Below, piece by piece: positions 1 through 10,051 of a stretch of 64,000 nucleotides of DNA. The position numbers were made by a program, and so were the translations under genes. This DNA comes from an uncultured Collinsella sp. (GTDB lineage Bacteria > Actinomycetota > Coriobacteriia > Coriobacteriales > Coriobacteriaceae): the NCBI GenBank assembly GCA_937943045.1, contig CALEBN010000066.1, forward strand, positions 1 to 64,000, written 5' to 3'. Below the pieces are notes generated by a model. The model ran no database searches and was not told the DNA's origin. It worked only from the letters and a program-made list of their open reading frames with translations. Numbering within the stretch: position 1 is the first letter of the stretch; each line of letters starts with the position of its first letter.

Positions 1-152
1 GCGCGGCAAGGAGATATATTGCCAGACCGGAGGGGCCCCGGGGGCGGGAATCTGGGCGCACACATTTCCTACACAACTGTGCCCTCAACTGACGCTTGCC
101 AGTTGATAGCTACCGCTTGCCGAGCACATCTTTATATAGAGTGGCCCCTTGG

Positions 153-1553
153 CTATAGCCGATATGCGCCCCTGGCCAAAGCGCAGCCGGCATCTAGCAG
201 CTCATCGCGCTCCTCCACCGAAAAGCCCTCGGCGTACACGCGCACCACCGGTTCGGTCCCGCTGGGACGGATCAGCAGCCAGGTGTCATCCTCAAATGCC
301 AGACGTAAGCCGTCCATATGGCTTACGCTCTGCGGCGCCTTGCCGCATATCGACTTGGGATTCACGCCGGGAAGCAGCGTGCGCAACGTCTCGGCATCCT
401 CGGCCTCAAGGCGCAAATCTCGACGTCCGTAACTCGTCTTGCCAAAGCTCGCCTCGAGCTGATCGATAAGCACGCCCAAGGGCGCGCCGGTCTTGGCCAT
501 GAGCTCGCACAAAATCAGGCAGGCAAGGATGCCGTCGCGCTCGGGCATGTGCGCGGCGATACCGATACCACCGGCCTCTTCACCGCCCACGAGAACGCTG
601 CCCTTCTTCATCTCGGCGGCTATATATTTAAAACCGACGGGCTTGATGACCACGCGGCAGCCGAGCGCCTCGGCAATGCGACGCACAAGCGTGGAGCATG
701 AAAGGTTGACGACGACGCGTCCCTTTAGATTGCGATACTGGACCAAATCGCCCAAAACGAGCGCCATGATCTGATGTGGATGTATATATCTGCCGCGCTC
801 ATCAACCGCGCCGATACGATCGGCGTCGCCATCAGTCACCAGACCGGCGCACGCCCCGTCTTCGACAACTGCGCGCTCACAAGCATCCACCCACGGCTCG
901 ACCGGGTCGGGGCAGATATCTCCCCTATCGGTCGTCTCGTCGGCGTGAATCTCATGGACTTCGACGCCAAGCTCTCGAAGCAAGTCGGCAAGATATCCCT
1001 GCGCAGCTCCGCCCATGGGGTCAACCACCACACGCATATGCGCGGCGCGAATGGCATCCGCGTCGACAAACGATGCCACCGCTCGCATATAGTCGGGAAT
1101 GATATCTGCCGCGCGGTATTGCCCCTCAAGCCCCAGCGGCTCGGCGGCCATCGTCTCCTCGAGCTCTTCGATGACATCCTGGTTGGCCGTCGAGCCGTCA
1201 CCCATCCGCAGCTTGAGGCATAGATAGCCCTGCGGATGATGTGAGCCCGTCACCATAAGCGCGCCGCATGCCTCGCCGTCATACGCAGCCGCCCACGTAA
1301 GAGCGGGAGTCGGCACCGGTCGAGACACGAGCACGGCATCGAGCCCGTGGGCGGCAATCACGCCCGCCGCGAGCTCGGCGAATTCGCGCGCTTGCGGCCG
1401 AGTATCAAATCCTACATATACCGTTTTACCGGGATTCGTCTTTTGCCATAGCCTGCCGATAGCATCGGTGACACGAGCGACGTTGTTGATAGTAAAGTCT
1501 CCGTCGACGCGAGCTCGCCAACCGTCAGTTCCAAAGTGAATTATCGCGCACAC
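153..1553 (-). CDS. Phosphoglucomutase/phosphomannomutase family enzyme
   Basis: Alpha-D-phosphohexomutase that moves phosphate between C1 and C6 of a hexose phosphate in the cytoplasm. All four family signatures are visible: the phosphoserine loop as TGSHHP (usual form TASHNP), the metal-binding loop DGDADR, the sugar-binding loop GGEEAGG and the phosphate-binding RPSGTEP near the C-terminus. The frame stays open to an ATG at 1631, but homology begins at IIHFGTDGWRAR. A GTG at 1551-1553 preceded by GAGGTG is therefore the likelier start, giving about 466 aa. Substrate (glucose, mannose or glucosamine) cannot be decided from sequence alone. Confidence 0.88.
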   Translation of the reverse strand: MCAIIHFGTDGWRARVDGDFTINNVARVTDAIGRLWQKTNPGKTVYVGFDTRPQAREFAELAAGVIAAHGLDAVLVSRPVPTPALTWAAAYDGEACGALMVTGSHHPQGYLCLKLRMGDGSTANQDVIEELEETMAAEPLGLEGQYRAADIIPDYMRAVASFVDADAIRAAHMRVVVDPMGGAAQGYLADLLRELGVEVHEIHADETTDRGDICPDPVEPWVDACERAVVEDGACAGLVTDGDADRIGAVDERGRYIHPHQIMALVLGDLVQYRNLKGRVVVNLSCSTLVRRIAEALGCRVVIKPVGFKYIAAEMKKGSVLVGGEEAGGIGIAAHMPERDGILACLILCELMAKTGAPLGVLIDQLEASFGKTSYGRRDLRLEAEDAETLRTLLPGVNPKSICGKAPQSVSHMDGLRLAFEDDTWLLIRPSGTEPVVRVYAEGFSVEERDELLDAGCALARGAYRL

Positions 1554-1677
1554 GCGCAGACACCTCGCAGTGTTTGGATCATGGTACGCATGAGGTATAC
1601 CCGCAACGGGCATCCGGCAAGCCGCCGGCACGCTCGTTCACCGTTTAGGCAAAAGCGTCGAGGTGCGCACCGCCAAC

Positions 1678-1703
1678 AAAAAAAACCGCCCCAGCGGGGG
1701 CGG
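1678..1703 (-). terminator. Rho-independent terminator after homocysteine methyltransferase gene
   Basis: An 8-bp stem ACCGCCCC/GGGGCGGT with a four-base loop is followed on the minus strand by seven T residues. It lies 27 bp after the stop codon of the minus-strand methyltransferase gene and separates it from the mutase gene. Confidence 0.85.
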
Positions 1704-1729
1704 TGATTCGATACTCCCATTTTCGGGTT

Positions 1730-2623
1730 CTATATATTGAGCGCATCTGCCATAGCGGCTGTCGTAACCGCCGTGGTTCCGCAGCAGCTGCCTACCATTG
1801 CGGCGCCCGCCCGCTTCCACTCGACGCATGCGCGAGCGAAGGCTTCGGGGTCCTCATGCCACACGGGACCATCCTGTGTCTGAACCGGATTTCCCGCGTT
1901 GGGACGCACCGTGACGGGAGTAGTCGCCGATGCAACCATCCTGGGCACCGCCGCGTTCGCGGCCGCAAGCGAACAGCAATTAACACCAACCGAGTTTGCG
2001 CCGTGTTTTTCGGCGTACAAAACGGCTGCCTCGATGTTGAGGCCATCGCCCAACAGGTCGCCTTTATCGTCAACGACAAAACTCACCAGGACAGGCATAC
2101 CGTCGGCGGCATCTCGGGCGCCGGCAAGCATGGGCTGCAAATTACGGATAGACGTCACCGTCTCGATCAGCAGACCGTCAACACCAGCATTGAGCAAGGC
2201 GTGCGCTTGTTCGCGCGCAATGCCTCGGATTTCACGATACTCGGCAGAGTCCTCGGCAAACCACTCAATACAAATCGGGCCCATCGAGCCCAGCAGCAGC
2301 TGTGGGTGCGCCTGGCGAGCATCGTCGACGGCCCCGCGATTGACCTCCGCCACGGACGGCGCAATCTGGTCGTGCTTGAGGGCATAGCTTGATGCCTGAA
2401 AGGTGTTGGTAATGAGCACCTGCGCGCCGGCGGCGACATACAAGCGATGGATACGAGAAACGGTCTGCGGCTCTGCCAGATTCCAAAACGCCGGTGGAAT
2501 GTCGGCGGCATCGTACTCACTCAACAGAACACTGCCCATGGGGCCCTGCGCCAACAAGGTCTCGCTCGACAAGCGGCGCGTAAGTTCCTCGGCACCAAAG
2601 CGGTTGTAATAACTCGTATCCAT
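1730..2623 (-). CDS. Homocysteine S-methyltransferase
   Basis: About 297 aa, the full length of a stand-alone Pfam S-methyl_trans (PF02574) protein. The three zinc-binding cysteines of the family are present: GVNCCS around residue 215 and the C-terminal GSCCGTT. It should transfer a methyl group to homocysteine to make methionine. The methyl donor (S-methylmethionine, betaine or methylcobalamin) is not revealed, and no cobalamin-binding domain is attached. It ends at its own terminator and starts 11 bp downstream of the metalloregulator gene, so the two may be co-transcribed. Confidence 0.85.
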   Translation of the reverse strand: MDTSYYNRFGAEELTRRLSSETLLAQGPMGSVLLSEYDAADIPPAFWNLAEPQTVSRIHRLYVAAGAQVLITNTFQASSYALKHDQIAPSVAEVNRGAVDDARQAHPQLLLGSMGPICIEWFAEDSAEYREIRGIAREQAHALLNAGVDGLLIETVTSIRNLQPMLAGARDAADGMPVLVSFVVDDKGDLLGDGLNIEAAVLYAEKHGANSVGVNCCSLAAANAAVPRMVASATTPVTVRPNAGNPVQTQDGPVWHEDPEAFARACVEWKRAGAAMVGSCCGTTAVTTAAMADALNI

Positions 2624-2633
2624 ATATATCCCG

Positions 2634-3056
2634 CTATTCCTCGACGCTGATTCCCTGCTTTTCGAGATAGGCGAGCCAGCGGTTCATCGTGTCCTCGGAT
2701 AGAGCATGCTCCATCATGCAGGCCTCGGAATCGGCTCGCTCAAATTCGACACCGAGCTCCTGAACCAAAAACGTGCGGACCAGACGATGGCGATACCAGA
2801 TAGCCGAGCCGACCTCGCGCCCACGGTCAGTCAGGATAACTTTGCCGTAGTGAGACTGTTCGACAAGTTCAGATGCCTTGAGAGCCGAAACCGCCTTGTT
2901 GACCGATGCCTTCGAGACGCCAAGGCGCTGTGCGATATCGACCGACCGCACGCCGCCGGTCTCCCCATCTTCGCTTTCGATGCGAACCATGCACTCCAAG
3001 TAGTCTTCGTTCGCCACCGTTAGGTGTAGCTCGCGCGAGCTATTTGTCGTATCCAT
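2634..3056 (-). CDS. DtxR/MntR-family metal-dependent transcriptional regulator
   Basis: About 140 aa: an N-terminal winged helix (IAQRLGVSKASVNKAVSAL as recognition helix) and a dimerisation/metal-binding half with an E-C-M-x-H cluster (SEACMMEHALS). It ends before any SH3-like domain, as in MntR rather than DtxR/IdeR. Two in-frame ATGs (3062 and 3056) follow AGAAGGGA; the second has the better spacing. It is divergent from pepT across a perfect 20-bp palindrome that may be its operator. Manganese or iron is the expected co-repressor, but no metal transporter is adjacent. Confidence 0.85.
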   Translation of the reverse strand: MDTTNSSRELHLTVANEDYLECMVRIESEDGETGGVRSVDIAQRLGVSKASVNKAVSALKASELVEQSHYGKVILTDRGREVGSAIWYRHRLVRTFLVQELGVEFERADSEACMMEHALSEDTMNRWLAYLEKQGISVEE

Positions 3057-3109
3057 GAACATCCGTCCCTTCTGCACTCAATGGCTGATTCTACCCCATC
3101 CAAGCGTCG

Positions 3110-3129
3110 CGGTATGCCGTGGCATACCG
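3110..3129. promoter_or_regulatory. Perfect palindrome between dtxR/mntR-like gene and pepT
   Basis: CGGTATGCC, two bases, GGCATACCG: a perfect 9-bp dyad in the divergent intergenic region, 54 bp upstream of the regulator start and 48 bp upstream of pepT. Candidate operator for the adjacent metalloregulator (inference). Confidence 0.55.
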
Positions 3130-3176
3130 TGCTACAGTTCTTGTTGCACACGACGACCAAGATTGGAGCGATCTTT

Positions 3177-4424
3177 ATGGAAAACACCACCACGGACCCC
3201 GACGTCCTCGAGCGTTTTTTGCGCTATGTCCAGATCAACACGCAGTCCGAGGATGCCAGCTGCGACCAGGTGCCGTCGAGCACCGTACAGTTCGACCTTG
3301 CCAACGTGCTTGTCGAAGAACTGCGCGATCTGGGTGCAACCGATGCCCATGTAACCGAAAACGCCTATGTCTGCGCGCACATTCCCGCTAGCGCCGGTTC
3401 CGAGAATAAGCCCGCCCTGGGCCTGATCGCGCACCTCGATACCACCGAGGTCGCGCCGGGCGCCGGCGTAGCGCCGCACATCGTGCACTACGAGGGCGGC
3501 GATCTGGTTTGCGGCATCGTCGACGGCAAGCCCGTGTCCATGAGCACCGCCAAACTTCCTGCCCTCAACAACCTGGTGGGTGAGGACCTTGTCTGCACCG
3601 ACGGAACTACGCTGCTGGGCGCCGACGACAAGGCGGGTGTCGCCGAAATCATGGCGCTTGTCGCACGCATCGCGCAGGATCCATCCCTGCCCCATCCCGC
3701 GCTCGGCATTTGCTTCTGCCCGGACGAGGAAATCGGTCACGGTGCCGAGCTGTTGGATATCGAGACCTTCGGCTGCAAGTACGCTTACACGGTCGACGGC
3801 GGTCCGGTTGGCGAGCTTGAGTGGGAGTGCTTCAACGCCGCCGAGGCAACCGTTCGCTTTGAGGGCCAGTCCATTCACCCCGGCGACGCCAAGGGGCGCA
3901 TGGTCAACGCGGGCAACCTGTTCTGCGACTTCAACGCCCTGCTCCCCTACGAGCAGCGCCCGGAATACACCGAGGGCTACGAGGGCTTCTATCACCTTGA
4001 GGGCGTCTCGGCAACGGTCGACCATGCCACGGCGCGCTATATCGTCCGTGATCACGATGCCGCCAAGTTCCAGCAGAAACTCGAGCTGATGAATGCCGCC
4101 GCCGCACTGCTCAACCAGCGACTGGGCGAGGAGCGCGTAACGGTCGAGATTAAGCAGCAGTATCGAAATATGGCCGAGATCGTTCGTGACTATCCCGAGC
4201 TTATTGATGTTGCCAAGGAAGCCTACCTTGCCTGCGGCGTTGAGCCCCAAGTACTGCCGATTCGCGGCGGCACCGACGGCGCACAGCTGTCGTTCCGCGG
4301 CCTGCCCTGCCCCAACCTCTCGACAGGCGGCTACTGTTACCACGGCGTCAACGAGTTTGTCCCGGTCAGCTCGCTCGTCAAGATGACCGACGTCCTGCAG
4401 GAGCTCGTCGCCCGTTTCGCATAA
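3177..4424 (+). CDS. pepT: Peptidase T (tripeptide aminopeptidase)
   Basis: About 415 aa M20B zinc aminopeptidase that removes the N-terminal residue of tripeptides in the cytoplasm. Visible dinuclear-zinc and catalytic motifs: AHLDT (His ligand and catalytic Asp), GADDKAG (bridging Asp), CPDEEIGHG (catalytic and ligand Glu), TVDGGPVGE, and the C-terminal GGYCYHGVNEF with the last His. The frame extends upstream to 3081, but the family start MENTT lies at 3177 behind GGAG. Monocistronic, ending in a strong terminator. Confidence 0.93.
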   Translation: MENTTTDPDVLERFLRYVQINTQSEDASCDQVPSSTVQFDLANVLVEELRDLGATDAHVTENAYVCAHIPASAGSENKPALGLIAHLDTTEVAPGAGVAPHIVHYEGGDLVCGIVDGKPVSMSTAKLPALNNLVGEDLVCTDGTTLLGADDKAGVAEIMALVARIAQDPSLPHPALGICFCPDEEIGHGAELLDIETFGCKYAYTVDGGPVGELEWECFNAAEATVRFEGQSIHPGDAKGRMVNAGNLFCDFNALLPYEQRPEYTEGYEGFYHLEGVSATVDHATARYIVRDHDAAKFQQKLELMNAAAALLNQRLGEERVTVEIKQQYRNMAEIVRDYPELIDVAKEAYLACGVEPQVLPIRGGTDGAQLSFRGLPCPNLSTGGYCYHGVNEFVPVSSLVKMTDVLQELVARFA

Positions 4425-4450
4425 GACTGGCTGCATAAGCCCAAAAGACG

Positions 4451-4487
4451 AATCGCCCCGTCCTCAACAGAGAACGGGGCGATTTTT
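4451..4487 (+). terminator. Terminator after pepT
   Basis: ATCGCCCCGT and ACGGGGCGAT form a 10-bp stem followed by TTTTT. It starts 26 bp after the pepT stop. An A tract on the other side is weak, so mainly plus-strand termination is expected. Confidence 0.85.
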
Positions 4488-4529
4488 GGTGCAAGAAAAG
4501 TAGTCGGCATCGCAGGTTGAGCCAACGTC

Positions 4530-4675
4530 AGCGAGCGACGTCCAAGGCGAACAAGTTGGCATGAAAAAGGCAGGGCATTGACCTTCTGGTCATGCCCTGC
4601 CTTTTGAATGACAAATTGTCGCCTTGGGCGGCGCGCAGCGTCGAGCCGTTACGCGGGCTGGTAAGCCCGCGTAAC
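4530..4675 (-). repeat. Two-hairpin dispersed repeat, copy 1
   Basis: Long interrupted hairpin (basal arm CCAAGGCGA/TCGCCTTGG, middle CAT/ATG, apical AGGCAGGGCAT/ATGCCCTGCCT, loop GACCTTCTGGTC), then a second perfect 12-bp hairpin GTTACGCGGGCT/AGCCCGCGTAAC. On the minus strand it begins 1 bp after the TAG of the LCP gene. Related copies lie at 20080-20233, 35026-35153 and 50051-50194. Confidence 0.8.
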
Positions 4676-4676
4676 T

Positions 4677-5903
4677 CTAATAGTTGGCTTCGTAGCCGTT
4701 GCCGTTACCGGTGGGCTCTTCGTAGTAATCGGAGCCGTCGCTCGAATCGTCGGAATCGTCCGAGCCACCCGACGAGGTCGCGGTGCCATATGCGTAGTCC
4801 TCGGACGTATTGTTGTTGAGGTCACCGATCGTGGAGCTGGAGCCGTCTGAAAGGCCCATGGTGTTGGGGCCCTTGGGATCCTCACCAGCGTCGACGCGGG
4901 CCATCATTTCCTTAAGCTCGTCTTCGTAAACAAAGACATAGCTCACGCCGTCGATCATAGTGCTGTCGTCGGCGTACGAGGGCAGGTTGGCCGAGTAGAT
5001 GCCCTCGACATCCATGCCGCGCATGGCGTTGACCGTAGACACGATATCCTGAACGCTCATATCGGTTACGAGCATATCGGACAGCGAATTAACCAGGCCA
5101 AAGATCTTCGTGGCATCGAAGTTATTGAGAATCTGGTTGGCAAGGGCGCCAAGCACCTGACGCTGATGGCGCATGCGCGTGTAATCGCCGTCGGCATAGG
5201 TGTAGCGGCAGCGGGCATAGGTAAGGGCAGTAGCGCCGTCCATATGCTGCTGACCAGCGGTAATCTTAATATCCAGGTGCTCGGGATCGTCGACGTCGTC
5301 GGTCGCGTTGATGTCGATACCGCCAACCGAATCAATAAGCGACTGCATGCCGTCAAAGCTGACCTCGGCATAGTGAGAAATCTGCACGCCGCACAGCTCG
5401 TTGACCGCCTGGACCATGGCCTCGGCGCCGCCAACGGTGTGGCAGGCGTTGATCTTCATGGTCTCGCCCTTGTACACGACCTTGGTGTCGCGCGGAACGG
5501 AAATGAGCGTCGCCTGCTTTTGCGTGGGGTCGATGCGTGCCAGGATAATCGAGTCGGCACGATACGTATCTTCGCCCGGACGACCGTCGGTACCAAGAAG
5601 CAACACGTAGAACGGGTCTTTTGCCTCATCGGTATCGACCAGAATCTGGCGCAGGTTGTTGGTAATGACATTGGAGTCACCAAGCTTGCCCATGATAGTG
5701 GCAAACCACAGACCTGCAGCGGTCGTGGCGCTCAGCAACACACCGAGCACGGCGATGAGCGCGACACGGCGAACCGTGCGGCCGCGACGGCGCTGACGGG
5801 CGCGCTCGGAATAGCGTGCGACATTGTCGCGACTGTAGATCTTGGCCTGCGCACCAGTCGAGGGTCTTCGGGTGTTATCCGCTAGGGGCTTCTTGTTAAA
5901 CAT
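4677..5903 (-). CDS. LytR-CpsA-Psr (LCP) family cell-wall glycopolymer ligase
   Basis: About 408 aa. A basic cytoplasmic N-terminus (RARQRRRGRTVRR) is followed by one membrane segment (about residues 45-70) and an extracellular LCP domain. Visible conserved features are the LLLGTDGR, YRADSI, SVPRDT and YARCRYTYADGDYTRMRHQR motifs, which include the arginines that bind polyprenyl pyrophosphate. The last 60 residues are Asp/Ser/Gly-rich low complexity. The enzyme should attach secondary wall polymers to peptidoglycan. The frame opens at a TTG (5909), but ATG at 5903 is adopted. It lies 12 bp downstream of murA, which fits a cell-wall operon. Confidence 0.9.
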   Translation of the reverse strand: MFNKKPLADNTRRPSTGAQAKIYSRDNVARYSERARQRRRGRTVRRVALIAVLGVLLSATTAAGLWFATIMGKLGDSNVITNNLRQILVDTDEAKDPFYVLLLGTDGRPGEDTYRADSIILARIDPTQKQATLISVPRDTKVVYKGETMKINACHTVGGAEAMVQAVNELCGVQISHYAEVSFDGMQSLIDSVGGIDINATDDVDDPEHLDIKITAGQQHMDGATALTYARCRYTYADGDYTRMRHQRQVLGALANQILNNFDATKIFGLVNSLSDMLVTDMSVQDIVSTVNAMRGMDVEGIYSANLPSYADDSTMIDGVSYVFVYEDELKEMMARVDAGEDPKGPNTMGLSDGSSSTIGDLNNNTSEDYAYGTATSSGGSDDSDDSSDGSDYYEEPTGNGNGYEANY

Positions 5904-5915
5904 AGGCAACCTGCA

Positions 5916-7199
5916 TTAGTAGATGACGGGATCGGGAACGGTGGCATGTTCGACATGCGCGCCAAGCGCCTGCAGCTTTTCGACAAACTGCTCGTAGCCA
6001 CGTTTGATGTGATGGATGGCCGAGACCTCGGTAACGCCATCGGCGATAAGACCGGCAACCACAAGAGCCGCGCCGCCACGCAGGTCGGGTGAGGTGACCT
6101 GTGCGCCCGAGAAGCCCTTGACGCCGTGAATCATGGCGTGATGGCTCTCGATACGAATATCGGCACCCATACGCACGAGCTCGGAGGCGAACATGAAGCG
6201 GTTCTCGAAGATGTTCTCGGTAATTACGGAGCTTCCGTCGGCAAGGGCCGAAAGCACCATGATCTGCGCCTGCATGTCGGTCGGGAAACCCGGGAACGGA
6301 AGCGTCTGGATATCGACCGGCTTGATGCGCTCGGCGCGATTGACGTGGACACCGTTCTCGATACGCTCGCACTCGATGCCCATAAGTTCCATCTTTTTGA
6401 GCACCATGCCCAGGTGGATGGGGCAGAAGCCCGTAACATCGACGCCGCGTTCATCGGCCATGAGGGCGCCGGCGACGATAAAGGTACCGGCCTCGATACG
6501 GTCTCCCACCACGCAATGGGTAACGGGATGCAGCTCCTCCACGCCCTCGATGGTCACGACGGGCGTGCCCGCGCCGATGATCTTGGCACCCATCTCGTTG
6601 AGCATGTTGGCGAGGTCGACGATCTCGGGCTCGCGGGCCGCGTTGTCGATAACCGTGGTACCCTGCGCGCGCACGGATGCCATAATGAGGTTCTCGGTCG
6701 CACCGACACTGGCAAACTCGAGCGTGACGGTGGTACCGCGCAGACCCTGGGGAGCACTGGCGTTGATGTAGCCGTGGGCGGTGTCGAACTCGACGCCCAG
6801 AGCCTCGAGACCCAAGATATGCATATCGATCTTGCGAGCACCCAGGTTGCAGCCGCCCGGCATGGCGATCTTGGCGCGATGGAAACGACCCAGCAGGGGG
6901 CCCATCACAGCCGTGGAGGCGCGCATCTTGGCGACAAGCTCGTAGGGCGCCTCCCAAGAATCGACCTGGGAGGTATCGATCTCGAGCGTGTGCTCGTCGA
7001 GAACATCGATCGTAGCGCCCATGCCCTTGAGCACCTTGCCCATCACGTGGACATCGGAAATATCGGGCACGTTCCGCAGCGTCGTCTTGCCCGGCGCCAG
7101 AAGCGTTGCCGCCATAAGTTTGAGCGCGGAGTTCTTAGCACCCGAAACAGGCACGGAACCTCCGATGGCGTGGCCACCCTCAACGCGGATAATATCCAA
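5916..7199 (-). CDS. murA: UDP-N-acetylglucosamine 1-carboxyvinyltransferase
   Basis: About 427 aa, full length. Catalyses the first committed step of peptidoglycan synthesis: transfer of enolpyruvate from PEP to UDP-GlcNAc. The N-terminal GAKNSALKL substrate motif and the catalytic cysteine (Cys117 in PGGCNLG) are present, so fosfomycin sensitivity would be expected. The start codon is TTG, behind AAAGGG. It follows the atp operon terminator and runs into the LCP gene with only a few bases between. Confidence 0.95.
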   Translation of the reverse strand: MDIIRVEGGHAIGGSVPVSGAKNSALKLMAATLLAPGKTTLRNVPDISDVHVMGKVLKGMGATIDVLDEHTLEIDTSQVDSWEAPYELVAKMRASTAVMGPLLGRFHRAKIAMPGGCNLGARKIDMHILGLEALGVEFDTAHGYINASAPQGLRGTTVTLEFASVGATENLIMASVRAQGTTVIDNAAREPEIVDLANMLNEMGAKIIGAGTPVVTIEGVEELHPVTHCVVGDRIEAGTFIVAGALMADERGVDVTGFCPIHLGMVLKKMELMGIECERIENGVHVNRAERIKPVDIQTLPFPGFPTDMQAQIMVLSALADGSSVITENIFENRFMFASELVRMGADIRIESHHAMIHGVKGFSGAQVTSPDLRGGAALVVAGLIADGVTEVSAIHHIKRGYEQFVEKLQALGAHVEHATVPDPVIY

Positions 7200-7212
7200 G
7201 GTCTACCCTTTC

Positions 7213-7251
7213 AAAAAGCATGCCCGGGGTGGCTGGGCCATCCCGGGCATG
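7213..7251 (-). terminator. Terminator of the ATP synthase operon
   Basis: A CATGCCCGGG/CCCGGGCATG 10-bp stem is followed on the minus strand by a short T run. It sits between atpC (ends 7288) and murA (starts 7199), partly inside the murA leader. Confidence 0.8.
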
Positions 7252-7287
7252 ATGTGTTCGCAAATGGTCGAACGCTAAAGCGTTTGA

Positions 7288-7680
7288 CTATTGGGCAAGC
7301 TTGAGCTTACACCATGCGATTTCATTATAGAGGTAGGCGCGGCGTGCATCATCCTCCGACAAATTACCCAGCTTCTCTTCAAAACCTTGAATATCAGCTT
7401 TAACCTTGTCGGCATCGACGGTCGACAAATCGCAAGCGCGCTCGGCGAGGACGGTCACGACATCGTCCGCGACCTGGGCGTAGCCGCCGACCACGGCAAA
7501 CGTGTGGTCGACAGTGCCCATGGCCTTATCGGAAACGCGAACGTAACCGCGGTCGATCGTGCAGATTTCGCTGGAGTGAGCAGGCAGAACGCCAAACTCG
7601 CCATCCGTAGACGGAATCGACACAAACGCAGCGTCACCCTCATAGGCGAGGCTCACGGGGCACACGATGCGGATACGCAT
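7288..7680 (-). CDS. atpC: ATP synthase F1 subunit epsilon
   Basis: About 130 aa: an N-terminal beta-sandwich (FVSIPSTDGEFGVLPAHSS is the family signature region) and a C-terminal helical hairpin that can inhibit ATP hydrolysis. Last gene of the atp operon, 3 bp after atpD, ending before a strong terminator. Confidence 0.92.
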   Translation of the reverse strand: MRIRIVCPVSLAYEGDAAFVSIPSTDGEFGVLPAHSSEICTIDRGYVRVSDKAMGTVDHTFAVVGGYAQVADDVVTVLAERACDLSTVDADKVKADIQGFEEKLGNLSEDDARRAYLYNEIAWCKLKLAQ

Positions 7681-7683
7681 AAC

Positions 7684-9137
<1,454 letters not shown>

Positions 9138-9138
<1 letters not shown>

Positions 9139-10046
9139 TACTGTTCCTCCAATGCTGAGGCTCCGCCGACGATCTCGTTAATCTCGGTCGTGATCGAAGC
9201 CTGGCGCACGCGACTATACGTGCGGGTAAGGGTCGAGATGATCGCGGTGGCGTTTTCCGTCGCGGAGTGCATGGCCTTGCGGCGTGCACCCTGCTCGGCA
9301 GCCGCCGAATCGATCAGGGCCTGGTAGATGACCGTCAGGATATAAGACGGCACAAGCTTGCCGAGAACATGCTCGGGAGAGGGCACGAACTCGAACGTGG
9401 ACGAGATGCGCTTAGGGGCGTCGGTCTCGTTCTTACGCGGACCGTGGGCCATAGCGATCATCTCGGGGTCGAGCGGCAACAGATGCTCGACGCGAAGCTC
9501 CTGATCCACGCGGTTCTTGGCGTGGTGGTAGACAAGCTCGACACGGTCAAGCTCACCGGCACGATACGCATCGCAGATATGAGAGGAGATCATGCGGGCC
9601 TGATTGAAATCGGGCTCGGAGGAATTGCCCTCAAAGTGCATGACGACGTTTGCGCGGTCACGGAAATACGTGGCCGGCTTACGCCCGCACGCGATGATCT
9701 CGCACTCGATGCCGTCGTTCGCCCAAGAAGCGGCGAGCTTTTCGGCCGTGCGCTCCACCGTCGTATTGAAACCGCCGGCAAGGCCGCGGTCCGAGGCAAT
9801 AACGACAATCAGGCCATGCTTGACGCTCTCATGCTTCTGCAGCATGGGATCGGTGCCCGAACAGGAGGCGTCGCCGGCGACCGTCAACATGACGTCGGTC
9901 AGCGCCTCCTTATAGGGCTCGGCCTGCTTGGAGCGATCGAGAGCACGACGGATCTTGGCCGTAGAGACCATCTCCATCGTGCGCGTGATCTGCTTGGTCG
10001 TGGTAACCGAGGAGATTCGCTTCTTAATGTCGCGAAGGTTGGCCAT
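9138..10046 (-). CDS. atpG: ATP synthase F1 subunit gamma
   Basis: About 302 aa central-stalk subunit. N-terminal coiled-coil helix (DIKKRISSVTTTKQITRTME) and C-terminal helix (TRTYSRVRQASITTEINEIV) match the family; the middle holds the Rossmann-like fold with SDRGLAGGFN. It lies 5 bp after atpA and overlaps atpD by one base. Confidence 0.95.
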
Positions 10047-10051
10047 GGGGC

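Noticed and set aside
19..432. Plus-strand frame with AAGGAG before a TTG at the window start
   Set aside because: Most of it is antisense to the phosphohexomutase C-terminus, and its translation has no recognisable features.
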